Below, one piece after another: positions 59,001 through 64,000 of a stretch of 64,000 nucleotides of DNA; the first letter of the stretch is position 1, and every line of letters starts with the position of its first letter. The notes beneath the pieces were generated by a model. The model did not search any database, was not told the origin of the DNA, and saw nothing but the letters and a program-made list of their open reading frames with translations. This DNA is from Eublepharis macularius (taxonomy: Eukaryota; Chordata; Lepidosauria; Squamata; Eublepharidae), in contig NC_072801.1 of NCBI RefSeq assembly GCF_028583425.1, positions 13,226,001 to 13,290,000 of the forward strand, given 5' to 3'. The position numbers and the translations under genes are program-made.

Positions 59001-62000
59001 AAGCAACTCTGATTGGGAATCTGGGATTAGACAAAAGAAAACAAGGTTGTGCTTCCCTCTAACTGTTGTTCATCAAGTATTCTTCTGTGCAGACACACAT
59101 GGGAACTGCGCATGCACGGGTTGGCCTGCGCATGCGCAGTTCCCATATGGGGCTGCACAGAAGACACGACAATGAACATCAAAGTTTAACAACGGCAACT
59201 CCCACCCGCTCTGGGAAGCCAATTTGTCCACACAAGTCAGGTCTGAGAAGCATAACATGCAATGATTTTGTAGTTTGCATGGACACAAATAAAGAGAACC
59301 AGAAGCTGGATAAGGGGAATGAAGAGTGCAGGATCTCTTCCTGGGGATCTGATGCGGGATAGCAGATGTGCTGCTTTGCAAGACTGCCTGCCTGCCACGG
59401 CTCATACTATGCGTAGCTATTTGTAAATAAACCAAATATTAAGATAGCTTAAGAGGTCTCTTATGCAAAGGACACTCAACTCTAGCAGTTCCCTTGTAGC
59501 TTCTAACTCTGGGGCAGGTAACCCTGGCATAGATGCCAAACTGTGGCATGCCCGATTATTCCACTTAGTAGCACAAAAAGGAGTGGTGAAGTGAAGCAGG
59601 GACCACCTGAGGTCATGACTGGGAAGAGGAAGGGTTGGTGGGAAGCCACGAGGAGAAATCTCCATATGAAGAAGAGCAGTTACTTAAAAATTAGAATTTG
59701 GAACATGCTGGTTCTGAGCGGGATAGCTGGGCGTGTAAACTCTTCCCCTGGTGGCCTGTTGGCAAGACCCTGCTCACAAAGCATTATTTGGGACCAGACA
59801 TCATCATGAAGGTATCTCTTCTCAAACACATTTCTACATACCAAAAGCACCAAAAGTTCTAAAGCAAATCTATGTTACTCCCTTACACCCATGAAATCCA
59901 GGGAGAGAGGAGGAAAGGCTCCAGGATTTAAAGCAGGGGAGGGGGGGAGGTTCCTAGGTTAAAATTCATCGTGGTGGCACAGGCGGGGTCCTGCGAAAAA
60001 GGCATTTCCCCCTTGGATGGGCGCCTCCCTATACCAGCCCCAGGAGGCAGCAGCAGGGGACGGCCTCAGCCTCGACCCTGCTTTTGTTTGGCCCTCCAGG
60101 GCAACTAGTTGGTCGCTGTGCGGGGACAGGACGTGGGCTTGAAAGACCACTTGTCTGATCTAGCAGGGCTCTTCTTAGGCTCTTCTTAAGTTCTGCCCCC
60201 CTGAGATTTAAGTCTTTTTCTGGGAGACCTCAAAAGACTTGTCAAACCACGAGATCCAGCAGCCCTAGCCGTTGGTAACCCTGCACACAAACATCCACCG
60301 GACACACACGCACGACTGGTTACCTTTCCGTACAAGGTCGTGGCACTGGCATCACTCCTCTGCTCATGCATGGGGGCAATTAGAGTCCACTGGTTGGTCT
60401 CAGGTTCGTACCTTTCGGCAGTGTTGAGACGCACGTAGCCATCAAAGCCACCCATGGCATATATGAAGTGGTCCAGGACGGTGACGCTCACGTAGCAGCG
60501 CCTCGAGTGCATGGGGGCCACTTGATGCCACGTCTTCTTGACAGGCTCAAACCGTTTGACGCTGTTAAAATAGTCCACGCTGTCAAAGCCGCCGATGATA
60601 TAAACATAGCCCTTTAAATAGGCAGCGCCGTGGTATGCTCGGGGGCTCTCCTGCTGACACGTGACATTGACCCAGCGGTCCGCACGGGCATCGTACGTTT
60701 CAATGGCATTGGTCGGGCTCCCGCCACTCCAGCCACCAATGGCAAACAAGATGGCATATGGCAGTCGGGGCCTTGTCAGAGGATTGGTAAAGTCTGAACT
60801 CGACGGGCCATTCATGTTGAGGTCATACATGGCTTTCAGGGCATCAATAACGATCGGTTTGCACTCCTCGCTGTCTTTCACGTAGTCATGCATTTTGACG
60901 TTGTTCATGAAATATTCGGCATGCATCAAAGCCAGGCGGACCTGCAGAGACAAAGAGAGAGAAGCAAAGGAAGAATAAGGGCAAGAACGAGGCTCAGGGG
61001 CAATAAGGAGCACAGCTGCCCAAGGACACACAGGCAAAAGGCAACCTATATCCCATGCTGATCCCTCCTCGCCAAGACTGTATGCAAACCCCAAGCAGCT
61101 ACACAAACAGTATCCTCACACAGATTGAGAAAGCCACAGACCAAGGGATAACCCACTGGTTTGAGGTCTCGTTGTCTCCAAGAGACCATAAATCATTCCA
61201 TAGCCTGTTCTACCATTAATCTGGGCCTGGTTTGGCATTCTGAATCTTAATAGGGTGAGGAGGAGAATTGAACACGGGGGTGGGGTATCCTAAATCTGAC
61301 AAAGCCTTAAGACCCACTCACTCCTCACCCTCCTAGATTTCGTTTTCTTCACTTCTTTTCAGCAAAACTCCCAAAGGCTTAACTGGCTTCAGACTAGTCA
61401 TGGAGTTTGTGTCAAACTCACTCAATAAGGTTTAACATGGCAGGGAAGAGAATCAGAAGCGTGGCTGCTGGATAACCACCTATATATCTCCAATTGTTTC
61501 GTCATTAACCCAAGCAATCACATAGAGAATGCCTCTTCCACACTAAAGCAACTTGGCATTCTTGTACCCAGGGCTTTTTTTCTGGGAAAAGAGGTGGTGG
61601 AACTCAGTGGTGGAACTCAGAACCGTACAATGCCGTCACTTTGGGTCAGATGGAACAAGGGGGGGGAGTTTTTTAAAGTTTAAATTGCCCTCAGCGAAAA
61701 TGGGCACATGGCCGGTGGCCATTTTCAAGAGGTGCCAGAAGTCTGTTCCACCGCATTCCCGCTGAAAAAAAGCCCTGCTTGTGCCTCAGCAATCCATCCC
61801 AAGAAGCAGGAAACTCAGATTCAAAAGTTCCCGGTTCTAGCACAGTCAGCTCCCAATACTACAATTTGGGGGGGGGGGGTGGTAGTAAGGGTCAGCAGTA
61901 GATCACACACAAAAAGTATAGACTCAATCCCCAATTTCTCCAGATGAAAGCATCTAGGCTGGGAAAGATTTCTGCCTGACTCCTTGAAGGGCTGCCACTA

Positions 62001-62924
62001 ATTAAACACCACCAGCCTTCACGCATCTACGAGAAGCATGGTGAAAAGAGCAAGAATCCAGTAGCACCTATAAGACTAACAAAATTTGCTCTTGCTCTTT
62101 TCTTCTCCTTTTCCACTGCTACAGACTAACACAGCTACCCAACTCCATCTATCAGCAAGCATGGTAGAGCACCAGATTAGAGTCTGGAAGATCGAGATTC
62201 GAATCCCTGCTCTGCCATGGATACTTGCCAGGAGACCTTGGGCCAGGCACAATCTCTCACCGTAATTTACCTTACGGGCTTATTGTAAGGATAACCGTGG
62301 CAGAGAGGAGAATGTTGTAAATCACTTGTTGGGGGAAGGGTGGTATAAATGAAGTAAATACTCATTGAGTTGGCTGGAAAATTCTAACCTATGGAACACA
62401 ACCGAGGGAAACTGAGCCAATGCAAAGACCTAACCTTGGGAAGCAGGACCGCCATGTGCTGTTTCCTGTTCTGGGGATCGTGGGTGATCCATTTGAGGAT
62501 AGCTTCAAAAACAGCGTCTTCCTGCTTCACGTTGAGTTCGTCTTTTTCAATGATGTCTTGAAATTCATTGACTGAGAGCTCCAGGAATTCAGTAGACGCT
62601 TTCACCATCTCCTCGAAGTTGTGCAAGATGAACATGTAGGCTGTCTGCCGCAGATCAGGGCAGTAGTAGTATTCTGTGAACTTACAGATGCCGATACAGT
62701 TCTCCAGGCACAGCTGGCATTTCATGAAGTCGGAACAAGCCCTGACGATACCCATCACGTTGAACTGGTCAGCGGCCACAAAGAGCCTCTCCACATTATC
62801 CACAGTGATAGGCACTGTCCTTGTGTAAGCATATTCTATTATGAGCTTCATCATATCCGGGGTAATGCCAGGAATATTATATACTCTCTTCTCCGTGTTG
62901 TTCCAGCTACTGGTAAACAGAGCT
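56042..62924 (-). CDS. KLHL10: KLHL10, BTB-BACK-Kelch Cullin-3 adaptor (exon 1 outside window)
   Basis: Exons in transcript order: 62924-62435, 60941-60324, 58537-58388, 56416-56042 (stop 56042-56044). Phases close and 543 residues are seen. Human KLHL10 has 608; the missing 65 fit an upstream exon that ends within the BTB (…SSYF/R), which would lie right of 64,000. Exon 2 has the second half of the BTB (ALFTSSWNNTEKRVYNIPGI, ADQFNVMGIVRACSDFMK) and BACK (YYCPDLRQTAYMFILHNFEE). Exons 3-5 hold six Kelch repeats, each with GG and spaced Tyr/Trp (FAIGGWSGGS, YIIGGFDSVD, YAMGGFDGYV, YICGGFNGNE, YAVGGFDGAN, FVVGGFNGFT). The C-terminus KYSSSTSTLPV is typical. The family role is to recruit substrates to CUL3 in spermatids, needed for male fertility in mammals. 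One donor (exon 2, GTTAGG) is weak. All exons are intact. Confidence 0.95.
56767..57517. mobile_element. Penelope-like element as a 750-bp palindrome in KLHL10 intron 4
   Basis: Flanked by the 14-bp repeat ATCATGGGTCAGAG (56753-56766 and 57518-57531). The left arm from ATCCAGAGGAGTTAGCCGTG to about 57,060 is the inverted copy of the right arm from about 57,230. A third, diverged terminal unit sits in the centre (57,060-57,230). Hammerhead-like cores lie at about 56,853-56,898 (-) and 57,432-57,472 (+), each with base changes. No coding remains. Confidence 0.8.
57605..58260 (-). mobile_element. L1 ORF2 C-terminal and 3'UTR fragment in KLHL10 intron 4
   Basis: On the - strand an L1-like C-terminus is readable in pieces (RVLYAAKWKVDICPD near 58,100), followed by a long A/T-rich leader with several AACTTA-type repeats to 57,605. 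Degraded. Confidence 0.45.
58701..58903. mobile_element. hAT MITE (family A, shortened), copy 8, in KLHL10 intron 3
   Basis: Both termini are present; flanks AGTGTACC and CATGTACC match 6 of 8. Most of the second arm is deleted, so the hairpin is short. Confidence 0.8.
58904..60323. other. KLHL10 intron 3 remainder, with a GC hairpin
   Basis: A perfect-ended palindrome at 59,081-59,164 (TCTTCTGTGCAG and GGGAACTGCGCATGC arms) resembles a CpG-rich hairpin near 490. A SINE-like tail (TGTCTGATCTAGCAGGGCTC) is at about 60,150. No exon is seen. Confidence 0.4.
61569..61777. mobile_element. hAT MITE (family B), copy 9, in KLHL10 intron 2
   Basis: Termini on both sides; flanks CTTGTACC and CTTGTGCC match 7 of 8. 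It contains the family B segment TCACTTTGGGTCAGATGGAA. The upstream part of the intron (60,942-61,560) holds nothing recognised. Confidence 0.85.
62046..62150. mobile_element. Short Penelope-like fold-back remnant
   Basis: AATCCAGTAGCACCTATAAG with ACTAACAAAATT and a later CTACAGACTAACACAGCTAC are terminal motifs of the 48.4-kb family, brought together over about 100 bp. Confidence 0.45.
62157..62362 (+). mobile_element. tRNA-derived SINE in KLHL10 intron 2
   Basis: GCATGGTAGAGCACCAGATT is the A-box head, GATTCGAATCCCTGC the B box, followed by CCTTGGGCCAGGCACAATCT and an end in GGTATAAATGAAGTAAATA. Good agreement with the copy at 3,031. Confidence 0.65.
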
Positions 62925-63654
62925 CTGGGTGGGGGGGAAAGGACACACACAACTATTGCTCACTGTTCTTGGTCACTGGTTCAGGACAGGCAGAAAAGTT
63001 CATATTAGGACACGATTCACTTTGGGAATTTACCTCCATGAGATGCAGGGAGGGCCTTAGATTGCTTTAAAAGGAGATTCGAAAAATTCACGCAGGACAA
63101 GCCAACTAAATGGAACACAAGGTCGCACTTACCTGTAACTGTTACACAGGTGTGCCTGCAAAGAGGACACAAAGATGGACTCCCTGATTCAGAGGCAACA
63201 GACTTCTGAGTATCAGGTGCTGGGGGAGTAAACAACGCGGGGAGTGGGTTACTGTTGCTTTTAAACCCTGCTGGATTTTTTGACTGGATGAGATGGGCCT
63301 TTGGCCTGATCTAGTATGGTTTGTCTTGTTCTTGGGGCTCCTTCTCCTCTCTACAAGTGACTGAAGGAGTTCACTGGGCCCGTCAAGTCCCCCCTTCCCA
63401 AGTATGCCAAATCCTCATTCTTAACCATTCCCATCTTTTAGGGCACTTAGTTGTAGAAGCTGGCACTCCAGTCCCAGCAACCATCTTCTAAACTGGCAAA
63501 AAACACATTTTATATTATGGAATAATATAAGAATACATCAGTTCACCTTTCTAAGATACTCGAGTCAATAAATACAGAATGGGGTGATATGGATGGCCTC
63601 TCCTTCTAGAAACCAGTGGCATCTTAAGAGCTATTAAATTCTATCATGTACATC
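62925..63654 (-). other. KLHL10 intron 1, no exon seen
   Basis: No sequence encoding the KLHL10 N-terminus (CDVVIKVNGFEF, AHKNILCSC) was found on the - strand up to the window edge. A SINE-like tail (GGCCTTTGGCCTGATCTAGT) lies at about 63,297. Confidence 0.5.
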
Positions 63655-63845
63655 CTCTCATTTTCAGTTCTCTACTGAGGCTTTAAACAGAGTCAAGACA
63701 GTTACTCCATCCTGTGACTGGTAGATCTCCAAGGAATCTCTGGCATTCTTTCCCAGCCATTCTCTTACTGAAGATGCCAGCAATTGTACCTGGGACGAGT
63801 TCCACACACAAGGCAAGAGCTATCCCCCACTGAGTCACAACCCTT
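63655..63845 (-). mobile_element. tRNA-derived SINE, second type
   Basis: On the - strand: GGTTGTGACTCAGTGGGGGA, TAGCTCTTGCCTTGTGTGTG, AACTCGTCCCAGGTACAATT, with a GTCCCAGGTACAA B-box-like stretch, then body to GACTGTT. It is like the sequence at 23,470. Confidence 0.45.
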
Positions 63846-63847
63846 CC

Positions 63848-64000
63848 CAGGGCTTTTTTTCTGGGAAAAGAGGCGGTGGAACTCAGTGGTGGAACTCAGG
63901 ACTGCACAATGACATCACTTTGGGTCAGCTGGAACAAGGGGGGGTTGAAGTTTAAATCGCCCTCGGCGAAAATGGTCACATGGCCGGTGGCCCTGCCCCC
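63848..64000. mobile_element. hAT MITE (family B), copy 10, cut by window edge
   Basis: Starts CAGGGCTTTTTTTCTGGGAA and carries the family B segment ATGACATCACTTTGGGTCAG. The right terminus lies beyond the window. Confidence 0.8.

Overview
The window looks like euchromatic DNA of a squamate reptile, probably a lizard. The evidence is vertebrate multi-exon genes embedded in L1, L2/CR1-group LINEs, tRNA-derived SINEs, hAT elements and very typical squamate Penelope-like fold-back repeats. The species cannot be fixed from the sequence. No prokaryotic, CRISPR or viral gene set is present.

Three host genes were reconstructed exon by exon, with phases that close exactly. STUB1 (the E3 ligase and co-chaperone CHIP) runs on the + strand from 21,095 to 33,253 in seven coding exons (319 aa), behind a CpG-island promoter at about 20.5-21.1 kb. 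JMJD8 (ER-luminal JmjC protein) runs on the - strand from 50,985 down to 38,554 in nine coding exons (269 aa) and converges tail to tail on STUB1. KLHL10 (testis-type BTB-Kelch Cullin-3 adaptor) is on the - strand from 62,924 down to 56,042. Four exons (543 aa) are present and the first exon lies beyond the right edge. STUB1-JMJD8 is the conserved vertebrate pair (human 16p13.3), but KLHL10 is not their usual neighbour.

The first 20 kb holds no recognisable host gene. It has an L1 3' end, a dispersed 28S rRNA fragment, an ORF1-only L1 (half-LINE) with intact reading frame and 18-bp target duplication (4.15-5.70 kb), an orphan CpG island (7.5-8.1 kb), an L2/CR1-group LINE (14.4-16.4 kb) and a fossil hAT transposon with BED-finger transposase remains (17.35-20.2 kb). 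A block at about 9.1-12.0 kb is unresolved. The introns and spacers of the right half are filled with the same repeat families.

The most interesting non-genic signal is a set of Penelope-like fold-back elements that carry complete hammerhead-ribozyme cores (clearest at 11.8, 35.4, 48.5 and 55.1 kb), all with a two-base-pair stem III. A second signal is a fold-back hAT MITE family of about ten copies, several with perfect 8-bp target duplications. Genes were identified from remembered family sequences; no database search was run.
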